Translations under genes and position numbers: made by a program | Shown here: positions 11,901 through 24,064 of the stretch, piece after piece | How the letters are laid out: each line of letters starts with the position of its first letter | Numbering within the stretch: position 1 is the first letter of the stretch | Assembly: GCF_043290135.1 (NCBI RefSeq) | Contig: NC_134701.1 | Span: forward strand, 7,532,001-7,596,000 | Length of the DNA: 64,000 bases | From: Rhipicephalus microplus | Taxonomy: Eukaryota; Arthropoda; Arachnida; Ixodida; Ixodidae | Reading direction: 5' to 3' | The notes under the pieces: model-generated | Seen by the model: the letters and a program-made list of their open reading frames with translations, nothing else | The model's database searches: none | Told to the model about the DNA's origin: nothing

Positions 11901-14900
11901 TAGCTTTGAAGATATGTCCTGATGGTGGTGAGAATGGAGCACGACTGTCTCCGTGGCGCAATTGGCTATTCGATCGGCTGTTAACTGAAAGGTTGGATGT
12001 TCGAGCCCTCCCGGGAGTAGTGTGTTGCTGTTTTTTCTTTGGGCTGATAGCTTTGAAGATATGTTCTGATGGTGGTGAGAGTGGAGCAGGACTGTCTCCG
12101 AGGCGCAATCGGCTAACGCGATCGGCTGTCAACCGAAAGGCTGGAGGTACGAGCCCTCCCGGGAGTGGTGTGTTGCTTTTATATTTTGGGCTGATAGCTT
12201 TGAAGATACGTTCTGATGGTAGTGAGAGTGGAGCACGGCTGTCTTCATGGCGCAAGTGGCTAGCGCGATCGGCTGTTAACTGAAAGGTTGGAGGTACGAG
12301 CCCTTCCGGGAGTGGTGCGGCGCTTTTTTTTCTTTGGGCTGATAGCTCTGAAGAAATGTTCTGACGGTGGTGTGAGTGGAGCACGACTGTCTCCGTGGCG
12401 CAATTGGCTAGCACGATCGGCTGTTATCCGAAATGTTGGAGGTTCGAGCCCTCCCGGTGGAGGTGCGGCGCTTTTTTTCTTTGGGCTGATAGCTTTGAAG
12501 ATATGTTCTGAAGGTGGTGAGAGTGGAGCACGACTGTCTCCGTGGAGCAATTGGCTAGCGCGATCGACTGTTAACCGAGAGTTTGGAGGTTCGAACCCAC
12601 CCGGTGGTGGTGCGGCGATTTTTTTTCTTTGGGCTGATAGCCCTGAAAAAATGTTCAGACAGTGGTGAGAGTGGAGCACGGCTGTCTTTATGGCGCAAGT
12701 GGCTATGCGATCGGCTGTTAACTGAAAAGTTGGAGGTTCCAGCCCTCCCGGGAGTGGTTTGTTGCTTTTTTTTGGGCTGATAGCTTAGAAGATATGTTCT
12801 GATGGTGGTGAGAGTGGAGCACGACTGTCTCCATGGCGCAATTTGCTAGCGCGATCGGCTGTTAACCGAAAGGTTTGAGGTACGAGCCCACACGGTGGTG
12901 GTCCGGCACTTTTTTTTTATTTGGACTGATAGCTCTGAAGGAATGTTCTGACGGTGGTGAGAGTGGAGCACGACTGTCTCCGTGGCGCAATTGGCTATGC
13001 GAAAGGCTGTTAACCGCAAGGTTGGAGGTTCGAGCCCTCCAGGGAGTGGTGTGTTGCTTTTTTTTCTTTGGGCTGATAGCTTTGAAGATATGTTCTGATG
13101 CTGGTGAGAGTGGAGCACGACTGTCTCAGTGGCGCAATCGGCTAGCGCGATCGGCTGTTAACCAAAAGGTTGGAGGTACGAGCCCACGCAGTGGTGGTAC
13201 GGCGCTTTTTTTTCTTTGGGCTGATAGCTTTGAAGATATGTCCTGATGGTGGTGAGAATGGAGCACGACTGTCTCCATGGCGCAATTGGCTATTCGATAG
13301 GCTGTTAACTTAAAGGTTGGATGTTCGAGCCCTCCCGGGAGTAGTGTGTTGCTATTTTTTCTTTGGGCTGATAGCTTCGAAGATATGTTCTGATGGTGGT
13401 GAGAGTGGAGCACGACTGTCTCCGTGGCGCAATTGGCTAGCGCGATCGGCTGTTAACCGAAAGGTTGGAGGTACGAGCCCACCCGGTGTGTGGTGCGGCG
13501 CTTTTTTTTTCTTTGGGCTGATAGCTTTGAAGATATGTTCTGATGGTGGTGAGAGTGGAGCACGACTGTCTCCACGGCGCAATTGGCTATTCAATCGGCT
13601 GTTCACTGAAAGGTTTGAGGTTCGAGCCCTTCTGGGAGCGGTGTGTTGCTTTTTTTATTTTGGGCTGATAGCTTTGAAGATATGTAATGATGGTGGTGAG
13701 AGTGGAGCACGACGTTCTCCGTGGCGCAATTGGCTAGCGCGATCGGCTGTTAACCGAAAGGTTGGAGGTACGAGCCCACCCGGTGGTGGTGCGGCGCTTG
13801 TTTTTCTTTGGGCTGATAGCTTTGAAGATATGTTCTGATGGTGGTGAGAGTGGAGCACGACTGTCTCCGTGGCGCAATTGGCTAGCGCGATCAGCTGTTA
13901 ACCGAAAGGTTAGAGGTACGAGCCCACCCGCTGGTGGTGCGGCGCTTTTTTTTCTTTGGGCTGATAGCTCTGAAGAAATGTTCTGACGGTGGTGTGAGTG
14001 GAGCACGACTGTCTCCGTGGCGCAATTGGCTAGCGCGATCGGCTGTTATCCGAAAGGTTGGAGGTTCGAGCCCTCCCGGTGGAGGTGCGGCGCTTTTTTT
14101 CTTTGGGCTGATAGCTTTGAAGATATGTTCTGATGGTGGTGAGAGTGGAGCGCGACTGTCTCCGTGGCGCAGTTGGCTAGCGCGATCGGCTGTTAACCGA
14201 AAGGTTGGAAGTTGGAGCCCACCCGGCGGTGGTGCGGCGATTTTGTTCCTTTTGACTGATAGCTCTGAAGAAATGTTCTGACGGTGGTGAGAGTGGAGCA
14301 CGACTGTCTCCATGGCGCAATTGACTATGCGATCGGCTGTCAGCTGAAAGCTTGGAGGTTCGAGTCCCGCGGGAGTTGTGTATTGCTTTTTTTTCTTTGG
14401 GCTGATAGCTTTGAAGATGTGTTCTGATGGTGGTAAGAGTGGAGCACGACTGTCTCCGTGGCGCAATTGGCTAGCGCTATCGGCTGTTAACCGAAAGGTT
14501 GGAGGTTCGGGCCCACCTGGTGGTGGTGCGGCGCTTTTTTTTCTTTGGGCTGATAGCTTTGAAGATATGTTCTGATGGTGGTGAGAGTGGAGCACGACTG
14601 TCTCCTTGGCGCAATTGGCTAGCGCGTTTGGCTGTTAACCGAGAGGTTGGAAGTTGGAGCCCACCCGGTGGTGGTGCGGCGATTTTTTTCCTTTTGGCTG
14701 ATAGCTCTGAAGAAATGTTCTGACGGTGGTGAGAGTGGAGCACGACTGTCTCCATGGCGCAATTGACTATGCGATCGGCTGTCAACTGAAAGGTTGGAGG
14801 TTCGAGTCCCGCGGGAGTGGTGTATTGCTTTTTTTCTTTGGGCTGATGGCTTTGAAGATGTGTTCTGATGGTGGTAAGAGTGGAGCACGACTGTCTCCGT

Positions 14901-17546
14901 GGCGCAATTGGCTAGCGCTATCGGCTGGTAACCGAAAGGTTGGAGGTTCGGACCCACCTGGTGGTGGTGCGGCGATTTTTTTCCTTTTGGCTGATAGCTC
15001 TGAAGAAATGTTCTGACGGTGGTGAGAGTGGAGCACGACTGTCTCCGTGGCGCAATTGGCTAGCGCGATCGGCTGTTAACCGAAAGGTTGGAGGTACGAG
15101 CCCACCTGGTGGTGGTGCGGCGCTTTTTTTTCTTTGGGCTGATAGCTTTGAAGATATGTTCTGATGGTGGTGAGAGTGGAGCAGGACTGTCTCCGTGGCG
15201 CAATTGGCTAGCGCGATCGGCTGTTAACCGAAAAGTGGGAGGTACGAGCCCACCCGGTGGTGGTGCGGCGCTTTTTTTCTTTGGGCTGATAGCTCTGAAG
15301 AAATGTTCTGACGGTGGTGAGAGTGGAGCACGACTGTCTCCGTGGCGCATTTGGCCAGCGCGATCGGCTGTTAACCGAAAGGTTGGAGGTACGAGCCCTC
15401 CCGGGAGTGGTGTGTTGCTTTTTTTATTTCGGGCTGAAAGCTATGAAGATATGTTCTGATGCCGGTGAGAGTGGAGCACGACTGTCTCCGTGGCGCAATC
15501 GGCTAGTGCGATCGGCTGTTAACCAAAAGGTTGGAGGTACGAGCCCACGCAGTGGTGGTGCGGCGCTTTTTTTTCTTTGGGCTGATAGCTTTGAAGATAT
15601 GTCCTGATGGTGGTGAGAATGGAGCACGACTGTCTCCGTGGCGCAATTGGCTATTCGATCGGCTGTTAACTGAAAGGTTGGATGTTCGAGCCCTCCCGGG
15701 AGTAGTGTGTTGCTGTTTTTTCTTTGGGCTGATAGCTTCGAAGATATGTTCTGATGGTGGTGAGAGTGGAGCAGGACTGTCTCCGTGGCGCAATTGGCTG
15801 CCGCGATCGGCTGTTAACCGAAAGTTTTGAGGTACGAGCCCACCCGGTGGAGGTGCGGCGCTTTTTTTCTTTGGGCTGATAGCTTTGAAGATATGTTCTG
15901 ATGGTGGTGAGAGTGGAGCACGACTGTCTCCGTGGCGCAATTGGCTAGCGCGATCGGCTGTTAACCGAAAGGTTGGAGGTATGAGCCCACCCGGTGGAGG
16001 TGCGGCGCTTTTTTTCTTTGGACTGATAGCTTTGAAGATATGTTCTGATGGTGGTGAGAGTGGAGCACGACTGTCTCCGTGGCGCAATTGGCTAGCGCGA
16101 TCGGCTGTTAACCGAGAGGTTGGAGGTTCGAGCCCACCCGGTGGTAGTGCGGCGATTTTTTTCCTTAGGGCTGATAGCTCTGAAGAAATGTTCTGACGGT
16201 GGTGAGAGTGGAGCATGACTGTCTCCATGGTGCAATTGGCTGTGCTATCGGCTGTTAACTGAAACGTTAGAGGTTCGAGCCCTCGCGAGAGTGGTGTGTT
16301 GCTTTTTTGGGGGGCTGATAGCTTTGAAGATATGTTCTGATGGTGGTGAGAGTGGAGCAGGACTGTCTCCTTGGCGCAATTGGCTAGCGCGATCGGCTGT
16401 TAACCGAAAGGTTTGAGGTTCAGGCCCACCCGGTGCTGGTGCGGCGCTTTCTTTTCTTTGGGCTGATAGCTTTGAAGATGTGTTCTGATGGTGGTAAGAG
16501 TGGAGCACGACTGTCTCCGTGGCGCAATTGGCTAGCGCTATCGGCTGTTAACCGAAAGGTTGGAGGTTCGGGCCCACCTGGTGGTGGTGCGGCGCTTTTT
16601 TTCTTTGGGCTGATAGCTTTGAAGATATGTTCTGATGGTGGTGAGAGTGGAGCACGACTGTCTCCGTGGCGCAATTGGCTAGCGCGATCGGCTGTTAACC
16701 GAAAGGTTGGAGGTACGAGCCCACCCGGTGGTGGTGCGGCGCTTTTTTTTCTTTGGGCTGATAGCTTTGAAGATATGTTCTGATGGTGGTGAGAGCGGAG
16801 CACGACTGTCTCCGTGGCGCAATTGGCTAGCGCGATCGGCTGTTAACCGAAAGGTTGGAGGTACGAGCCCACCCGGTGGTGGTGCGGCGCTTTTTTTTCT
16901 TTGGGCTGATAGCTTTGAAGATATGTTCTGATGGTGGTGAGAGTGGAGCACGACTGTCTCCGTGGCGCAATTGGCTAGCGCGATCGGCTGTTAACCGAAA
17001 GGTTGGAGGTACGAGCCCACCTGGTGGTGGTGCGGCGCTTTTTTTTTCTTTGGGCTGATAGCTTTGAAGATATGTTCTGATGGTGTTGAGAGTGGAGCAG
17101 GACTGTCTCCGTGGCGCAATGGGCTAGCGCGATCGGCTGTTAAACGAAAGGTTGGAGGTACGAGCCCACCCGGTGGTGGTGCGGCGCTTGTTTTTCTTTG
17201 GGCTGATAGCTTTGAAGATATGTTCTGATGGTGGTGAGAGTGGAGCACGACTGTCTCCGTGGCGCAATTGGCTAACGCGATCGGCTGTTCACCGAAAGGT
17301 TGGAGGTACGAGCCCTCCCGGGAGTGGTGTGTTGCTTTTTTTATTTTGGGCTGATAGCTTTGAAGATATGTTCTGAGGTGGTGAGAGTGGAGCACGACTG
17401 TCTCCGTGGCGCAATTGGCTAGCGCGATCGGCTGTTAACCGAAAGGTTGGAGGTACGAGCCCTTCCGGGAGTGGTGCGGCGCTTTTTTTTCTTTGGGCTG
17501 ATAGCTTTGAAGAAATGTTCTGATGGGAGTGAGAGTTGAGCACGTC
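8996..17546 (+). repeat. Higher-order repeat unit 2 (8551 bp)
   Basis: It starts at the same diagnostic monomer as position 1 and ends where that monomer appears for the third time, at 17547. It is 444 bp, exactly three 148-bp monomers, shorter than the preceding unit. Internal offsets of 3244 bp (10518 to 13762), 3685 bp (11739 to 15424) and 12240 bp (2848 to 15088) show that sub-blocks were also copied within and between units. Confidence 0.7.
16660..16732 (+). tRNA. tRNA-Asn(GTT)-like body of a consensus satellite monomer
   Basis: This 73-nt body is representative of the commonest monomer. Read as a tRNA it gives acceptor GTCTCCG, a perfect D stem GCGC/GCGC around AATTGGCTA, anticodon stem ATCGG/CCGAA with an A-A mismatch at 27-43, loop CTGTTAA (anticodon GTT, Asn), variable AGGTT, T arm GGAGG-TACGAGC-CCACC with one A-A mismatch, and 3' acceptor CGGTGGT with two G-T wobbles and one T-T mismatch. 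The B box is altered (GGTACGAGCC instead of GGTTCGANNCC). A T8 run follows at 16743-16750. The family assignment to tRNA-Asn is secure; a functional tRNA is doubtful because of the decayed acceptor and T stems. Confidence 0.6.
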
Positions 17547-20500
17547 GGTCTCCGTGGTGCAATTGGCTAGCGCGGTCGGCTGTTAACCGAAAGTTTGGAG
17601 GTTCGAGCCCTCCCGGGAGTGGTGTGTTGCTTTTTTTATTTTTTGCTGATAGCTTTGAAAATATGTTTTGATGGTGGTGAGTGTGGAGCAGGACTGTCTC
17701 CGTGACGCAATTGGCTAGCTCGATCGGCTGTTAACTGAAAGGTTGGAGGTACGAGCCCACCCGGTGGAGGTGCGGCGCTTTTTTTTCTTTGGACTGATAG
17801 CTTTGAAGATATGTCCTGATGGTGGTGAGAGTGGAGCACGACTGTCTCCGTGGAGCAATTGGCTAGCGCGATCGACTGTTAACCGAGAGTTTGGAGGTTC
17901 GAACCCACCCGGTGGTGGTGCGGCGATTTTTTTTTCTTTGGGCTGATAGCTCTGAAAAAATGTTCAGACAGTGGTGAGAGTGGAGCACGGCTGTCTTTAT
18001 GGCGCAAGTGGCTATGCGATCGGCTGTTAACTGAAAAGTTGGAGGTTCCAGCCCTCCCGGGAGTGGTTTGTTGCTTTTTTTGGGCTGATAGCTTAGAAGA
18101 TATGTTCTGATGGTGGTGAGAGTGGAGCACGACTGTCTCCATGGCGCAATTTGCTAGCGCGATCGGCTGTTAACCGAAAGGTTTGAGGTACGAGCCCACA
18201 CGGTGGTGGTCCGGCACTTTTTTTTTTATTTGGACTGATAGCTCTGAAGGAATGTTCTGACGGTGGTGAGAGTGGAGCACGACTGTCTCCGTGGCGCAAT
18301 TTGCTATGCGAAAGGCTGTTAACCGCAAGGTTGGAGGTTCGAGCCCTCCAGGGAGTGTTGTGTTGCTTTTTTTTCTTTGGGCTGATAGCTTTGAAGATAT
18401 GTTCTGATGGTGGTGAGAGTGGAGCAGGACTGTCTCCGTGACGCAATTGGCTAGCGCGATCGGCTGTTAACCGAAAGGTTGGAGGTACGAGCCCACCCGG
18501 TGGTGGTGCGGCGCTTTTTTTCTTTGGGCTGATAGCTCTGAAGAAATGTTCTGACGGTGGTGAGAGTGGAGCACGACTGTCTCCGTGGCGCATTTGGCCA
18601 GCGCGATCGGCTGTTAACCGAAAGGTTGGAGGTACGAGCCCTGCCGGGAGTGATGTGTTGCTTTTTTTATTTCGGGCTGAAAGCTATGAAGATATGTTCT
18701 GATGGTGGTGAGAGTGGAGCACGACTGTCTCCATGGCGCAATTGGCTATTCAATCGGCTGTTCACTGAAAGGTTTGAGGTTCGAGCCCTTCTGGGAGCGG
18801 TGTGTTGCTTTTTTTATTTTGGGCTGATAGCTTTGAAGATATGTAATGATGGTGGTGAGAGTGGAGCACGACTGTCTCCGTGGCGCAATTGGCTAGCGCG
18901 ATCGGCTGTTAACCGAAAGGTTGGAGGTACGAGCCCACCCGGTGGTGGTGCGGCGCTTGTTTTTCTTTGGGCTGATAGCTTTGAAGATATGTTCTGATGG
19001 TGGTGAGAGTGGAGCACGACTGTCTCCGTGGCGCAATTGGCTAGCGCGATCAGCTGTTAACCGAAAGGTTAGAGGTACGAGCCCACCCGCTGGTGGTGCG
19101 GCGCTTTTTTTTCTTTGGGCTGATAGCTCTGAAGAAATGTTCTGACGGTGGTGTGAGTGGAGCACGACTGTCTCCGTGGCGCAATTGGCTAGCGCGATCG
19201 GCTGTTATCCGAAAGGTTGGAGGTTCGAGCCCTCCCGGTGGAGGTGCGGCGCTTTTTTTCTTTGGGCTGATAGCTTTGAAGATATGTTCTGATGGTGGTG
19301 AGAGTGGAGCGCGACTGTCTCCGTGGCGCAGTTGGCTAGCGCGATCGGCTGTTAACCGAAAGGTTGGAAGTTGGAGCCCACCCGGTGGTGGTGCGGCGAT
19401 TTTTTTTCCTTTTGACTGATAGCTCTGAAGAAATGTTCTGACGGTGGTGAGAGTGGAGCACGACTGTCTCCATGGCGCAATTGACTATGCGATCGGCTGT
19501 CAGCTGAAAGCTTGGAGGTTCGAGTCCCGCGGGAGTTGTGTATTGCTTTTTTTTCTTTGGGCTGATAGCTTTGAAGATGTGCTCTGATGGTGGTAAGAGT
19601 GGAGCACGACTGTCTCCGTGGCGCAATTGGCTAGCGCTATCGGCTGTTAACCGAAAGGTTGGAGGTTCGGGCCCACCTGGTGGTGGTGCGGCGCTTTTTT
19701 TCTTTGGGCTGATAGCTTTGAAGATATGTTCTGATGGTGGTGAGAGTGGAGCACGACTGTCTCCTTGGCGCAATTGGCTAGCGCGTTTGGCTGTTAACCG
19801 AGAGGTTGGAAGTTGGAGCCCACCCGGTGGTGGTGCGGCGATTTTTTTCCTTTTGGCTGATAGCTCTGAAGAAATGTTCTGACGGTGGTGAGAGTGGAGC
19901 ACGACTGTCTCCATGGCGCAATTGACTATGCGATCGGCTGTCAACTGAAAGGTTGGAGGTTCGAGTCCCGCGGGAGTGGTGTATTGCTTTTTTTCTTTGG
20001 GCTGATAGCTTTGAAGATGTGTTCTGATGGTGGTAAGAGTGGAGCACGACTGTCTCCGTGGCGCAATTGGCTAGCGCTATCGGCTGGTAACCGAAAGGTT
20101 GGAGGTTCGGGCCCACCTGGTGGTGGTGCGGCGCTTTTTTTTCTTTGGGCTGATAGCTTTGAAGATATGTTCTGATGGTGGTGAGAGTGGAGCATGACTG
20201 TCTCCGTGGCGCAATTGGCTAGCGCTATCGGCTGTTAACCGAAAGGTTGGAGGTACGAGCCGACCCGGTGGTGGTGCGGCGCTTTTTTTTCTTTGGGCTG
20301 ATAGCTTTGAAGATATGTTCTGATGGTGGTGAGAGTGGAGCAGGACTGTCTCCGTGGCGCAATTGGCTAGCGCAATCGGCTGTTAACCGAAAGGTTGGAG
20401 GTACGAGCCCACCTGGTGGTGGTGCGGCGCTTTTTTTTCTTTGGGCTGATAGCTTTGAAGATATGTTCTGATGGTGGTGAGAGTGGAGCACGAATGTCTC

Positions 20501-21842
20501 CATGGCGCAATTGGCTATTCGATAGACTGTTAACTGAAAGGTTTGAGGTTCGAGCTCTTCCGGGAGTGGTGTGTTGCTTTTTTTATTTTGGGCTGATAGC
20601 TTTGAAGATATGTAATAACGGTGGTGAGAGTGGAGCACGACTGTCTCCGTGGCGCAATTGGCTAGCGCGATCGGCTGTTAACCGAAAGGTTGGAGGGACG
20701 AGCCCACCTGGTGGTGGTGCGGCGCTTTTTTTTCTTTGGGCTGATAGCTTTGAAGATATGTTCTGATGGTGTTGAGAGTGGAGCAGGACTGTCTCCGTGG
20801 CGCAATGGGCTAGCGCGATCGGCTGTTAAACGAAAGGTTGGAGGTACGAGCCCACCCGGTGGTGGTGCGGCGCTTGTTTTTCTTTGGGCTGATAGCTTTG
20901 AAGATATGTTCTGATGGTGGTGAGAGTGGAGCACGACTGTCTCCGTGGCGCAATTGGCTAACGCGATCGGCTGTTCACCGAAAGGTTGGAGGTACGAGCC
21001 CTATCCGGAGTGGTGTGTTGCTTTTTTTATTTTGGGCTGATAGCTTTGAAGATATGTTCTGATGGTGGTGAGAGTGGAGCACGACTGTCTCCGTGGCGCA
21101 ATTGGCTAGCGCGATCGGCTGTTAACCGAAAGGTTGGAGGTACGAGCCCTTCCGGGAGTGGTGTGTTGCTTTTTTTATTTTGGGCTGATAGCTTTGAAGA
21201 TATGTAATGATGGTGGTGAGAGTGGAGCACGACTGTCTCCGTGGCGCAATTGGCTAGCGCGATCAACTGTTAACCGAAAGGTTGGAGGTTCGAGCCCACC
21301 CGGTGGTAGTGCGGCGATTTTTTTCCTTAGGGCTGATAGCTCTGAAGAAATGTTCTGACGGTGGTGAGAGTGGAGCATGACTGTCTCCATGGTGCAATTG
21401 GCTATGCGATCGGCTGTTAACTGAAACGTTAGAGGTTCGAGCCCTCGCGGGAGTGGTGTGTTGCTTTTTTGGGGGGCTGATAGCTTTGAAGATATGTTCT
21501 GATGGTGGTGAGAGTGGAGCTGGACTGTCTCCTTGGCGCAATTGGCTAGCGCGATCGGCTGTTAACCGAAAGGTTTGAGGTTCGGGCCCACCAGGTGCTG
21601 GTGCGGCGCTTTCTTTTCTTTGGGCTGATAGCTTTGAAGATGTGTTCTGATGGTGGTAAGAGTGGAGCACGACTGTCTCCGTGGCGCAATTGGCTAGCGC
21701 TATCGGCTGTTAACCGAAAGGTTGGAGGTTCGGGCCCACCTGGTGGTGGTGTGGCGCTTTTTTTTCTTTGGGCTGATAGCTTTGAAGATATGTTCTGATG
21801 GTGGTGAGAGTGGAGCACGACTGTCTCCGTGGCGCAATTGGC

Positions 21843-21873
<31 letters not shown>

Positions 21874-23708
21874 AGGTACGAGCCCACCCGGTGGTGGTGC
21901 GGCGCTTTTTTTTCTTTGGGCTGATAGCTTTGAAGATATGTTCTGATGGTGTTGAGAGTGGAGCAGGACTGTCTCCGTGGCGCAATGGGCTAGCGCGATC
22001 GGCTGTTAACCGAAAGGTTGGAGGTACGAGCCCACCCGGTGGTGGTGCGGCGCTTGTTTTTCTTTGGGCTGATAGCTTTGAAGGTATGTTCTGAATGTGG
22101 TGAGAGTGGAGCACGATTGTCTCCGTGGCGCAATTGGCTAACGCGATCGGCTGTTAACCGAAAGGTTGGAGGTACGAGCCCTCCCGGGAGTGGTGTGTTG
22201 CTTTTTTTATTTTGGGCTGATAGCTTTGAAGATATGTTCTGATGGTGGTGAGAGTGGAGCACGACTGTCTCCGTGGCGCAATTGGCTAGCGCGATCGGCT
22301 GTTAACCGAAAGGTTGGAGGTACGAGCCCACCCGGTGGTGGTGCGGCGCTTTTTTTTCTTTGAGCTGATAGCTTTGAAGATATGTTCTGATGGTGGTGAG
22401 AGTGGAGCACGACTGTCTCCATGGCGCAATTGGCTATTCGATCGGCTGTTAACTGAAAGGTTGGATGTTCGAGCCCTACCGGGAGTGGTGTGTTGCTTTT
22501 TTTTCTTTGGGCTGATAGCTTCGAAGATATGTTCTGATGGTGGTGAGAGTGGAGCAGGACTGTCTCCGTGGCGCAATTGGCTGCCGCGATCGGTTGTTAA
22601 CCGAAAGTTTGGAGGTACGAGCCCACCCGGTGGAGGTGCGGCGCTTTTTTTTCTTTGGGCTGATAGCTTTGAAGATATGTTCTGATGGTGGTGAGAGTGG
22701 AGCACGACTGTCTCCGTGGCGCAATTGGCTAGCGCGATCGGCTGTTAACCGAAAGGTTGGAGGATCGAGCCCAACCGGTGGTGGTGCGGCGCTTTTTTTC
22801 CTTTGGGCTGATAGCTATGAAGAAATCTTCTGACGGTGGTGAGAGTGGAGCACGACTGTCTTGTGGCGCAATTGGCTATGCGATCGGCTCTTAACTGAAA
22901 GGTTGGAGGTTCGAGCCCTCCCGGGAGTGGTGTGTTGCTTTTTTTTCTTTGGGCTGATAGCTTTCAAAATATGTTCTGATGGTGGTGAGTGTGGAGCAGG
23001 ACTGTCTCCGTGAAGCAATTGGCTAGCGCGATCGGCTGTTAACGGAAAGGTTGGAGGTACGAGCCCACCCGGTGGAGGTGCGGCACTTTTTTTTCTTGGG
23101 ACTGATAGCTTTGAAGATATGTTCTGATGGTGGTGAGAGTGGAGCATGACTGTCTCCGTGGCGCAATTGGCTAGCGCGATCGGCTGTTAACCGAGAGGTT
23201 GGAGGTTCGAGCCCACCCGGTGGTGGTGGTGCGCTTTTTTTCCTTAGGACTGATAGCTCTGAAGAAATGTTCTGACGGTGGTGAGAGTGGAGCATGACTG
23301 TCTCCATGGTGCAATTGGCTATGCGATCGGCTGTTAACTGAAACGTTGGAGGTTCGGGCCCTCGCGGCAGTGGTGTGTTGCTTTTTTTTCGGGCTGATAG
23401 CTTTGAAGATATGTTCTGATGGTGGTGAGAGTGGAGCAGGACTGTCTCCTTGGCGCAATAGGCTAGCGCGATCGGCTGTTAACCGAAAGGTTTGAGGTTC
23501 GGGCCCACCCGGTGCTGGTGCGGCGCTTTCTTTTCTTTGGGCTGATAGCTTTGAAGATGTGTTCTGATGGTGGTAAGAGTGGAGCAGGACTGTCTCCGTG
23601 GCGCCATGGGCTAGCGCGATCGGCTGTTAACCGAAAGGTTGGAGGTACGAGCCCACCCGGTGGTGGTGCGGCGCTTTTTTTTTTCTTTGGGCTGATAGCT
23701 TTGAAGAT
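17547..23708 (+). repeat. Higher-order repeat unit 3, interrupted by the LINE
   Basis: This is the third occurrence of the diagnostic opening monomer (offset 8551 bp from 8996). Its first 0.8 kb matches the openings at 1 and 8996, after which monomer order changes. The part from about 21.26 to 23.69 kb is a close copy of 34.78-37.20 kb (offset 13516-13517 bp), and its end also matches 46.03-47.17 kb. Confidence 0.65.
21823..21895 (+). tRNA. tRNA-Asn(GTT)-like monomer with fully paired anticodon stem
   Basis: Here the anticodon arm reads TTCGG-CTGTTAA-CCGAA, so the 27-43 pair is T-A as in ordinary eukaryotic tRNA-Asn rather than the A-A mismatch of most monomers. The B box is the altered TACGA type and the T stem has the common mismatch. 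The same version occurs again near 35.34-35.41 kb inside the related block. It may preserve the ancestral state or be a back-mutation spread by duplication. Confidence 0.4.
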
Positions 23709-23730
23709 TTATTTATTTATTTATTTATTT
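23708..23730 (-). repeat. LINE 3'-terminal (AAAT)n tail
   Basis: Five to six tandem tetranucleotides (ATTT on the plus strand) lie exactly at the junction between satellite and LINE 3' UTR. Short tandem 3' termini are common in CR1-, L2- and RTE-type LINEs and mark the priming end, which fixes the element's orientation. Confidence 0.8.
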
Positions 23731-24064
23731 AGTACCCACAGCGCCAGAGGCATTACAGTGGGGGAGGGGTTTACAGTCAGTCTGGACAGTTCAATATTTT
23801 GTCATATATAAAGCGTGGAAAACGGTAATAGCAACAACAACAGCTACAGCAGATCGACAACATAAGTTATTCACAGCAGTATGCAGTATATGTGAGAAAC
23901 AAGAACACTACAAGGTTGAGTCGCTTCAACAGGAAAAATAAGTGATTTGATACCGGAGTATAGCCACAATTCTCTTCTGCATACAGTGTGAGGACAAAAG
24001 AAAGAAGAACAAAAGATAAGAACAGTAATACATACAGTACGTCCTAAAAAGATCAAAGAAACAA

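Larger units (their letters stand above)
1..23708 (+). repeat. Satellite block A: about 160 tandem 148-bp tRNA-Asn-derived monomers
   Basis: The block is a continuous head-to-tail array. Each monomer holds, in order, a tRNA-like body starting GTCTCCGTGGCGC, the anticodon loop CTGTTAA, a T arm GGAGGT(T/A)CGAGCC, then a T-run of usually 7-9 T, then a spacer ending in GGAGCACGACT just before the next tRNA-like body. Successive monomers repeat at 148 bp with small indels. Monomers with the altered anticodon loop CTGTCAA or CTGTCAG (for example near 2100, 2540, 7260, 7690, 14770, 19930) appear in this block and I did not see them in the later ones. All open frames here are repeat artefacts: they recur every monomer, on both strands, with the same peptide, and the period is not a multiple of three. 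The block ends where the LINE begins. Confidence 0.95.

Noticed and set aside
1..23700. Hundreds of open frames of 60-240 codons on both strands, with recurring peptides such as LIALKICSDGGESGARLSPW
   Set aside because: They repeat with the 148-bp monomer, occur on both strands over the same DNA, shift frame from monomer to monomer and follow tRNA-like sequence. They are products of a GC-rich, stop-poor repeat and not a protein family.
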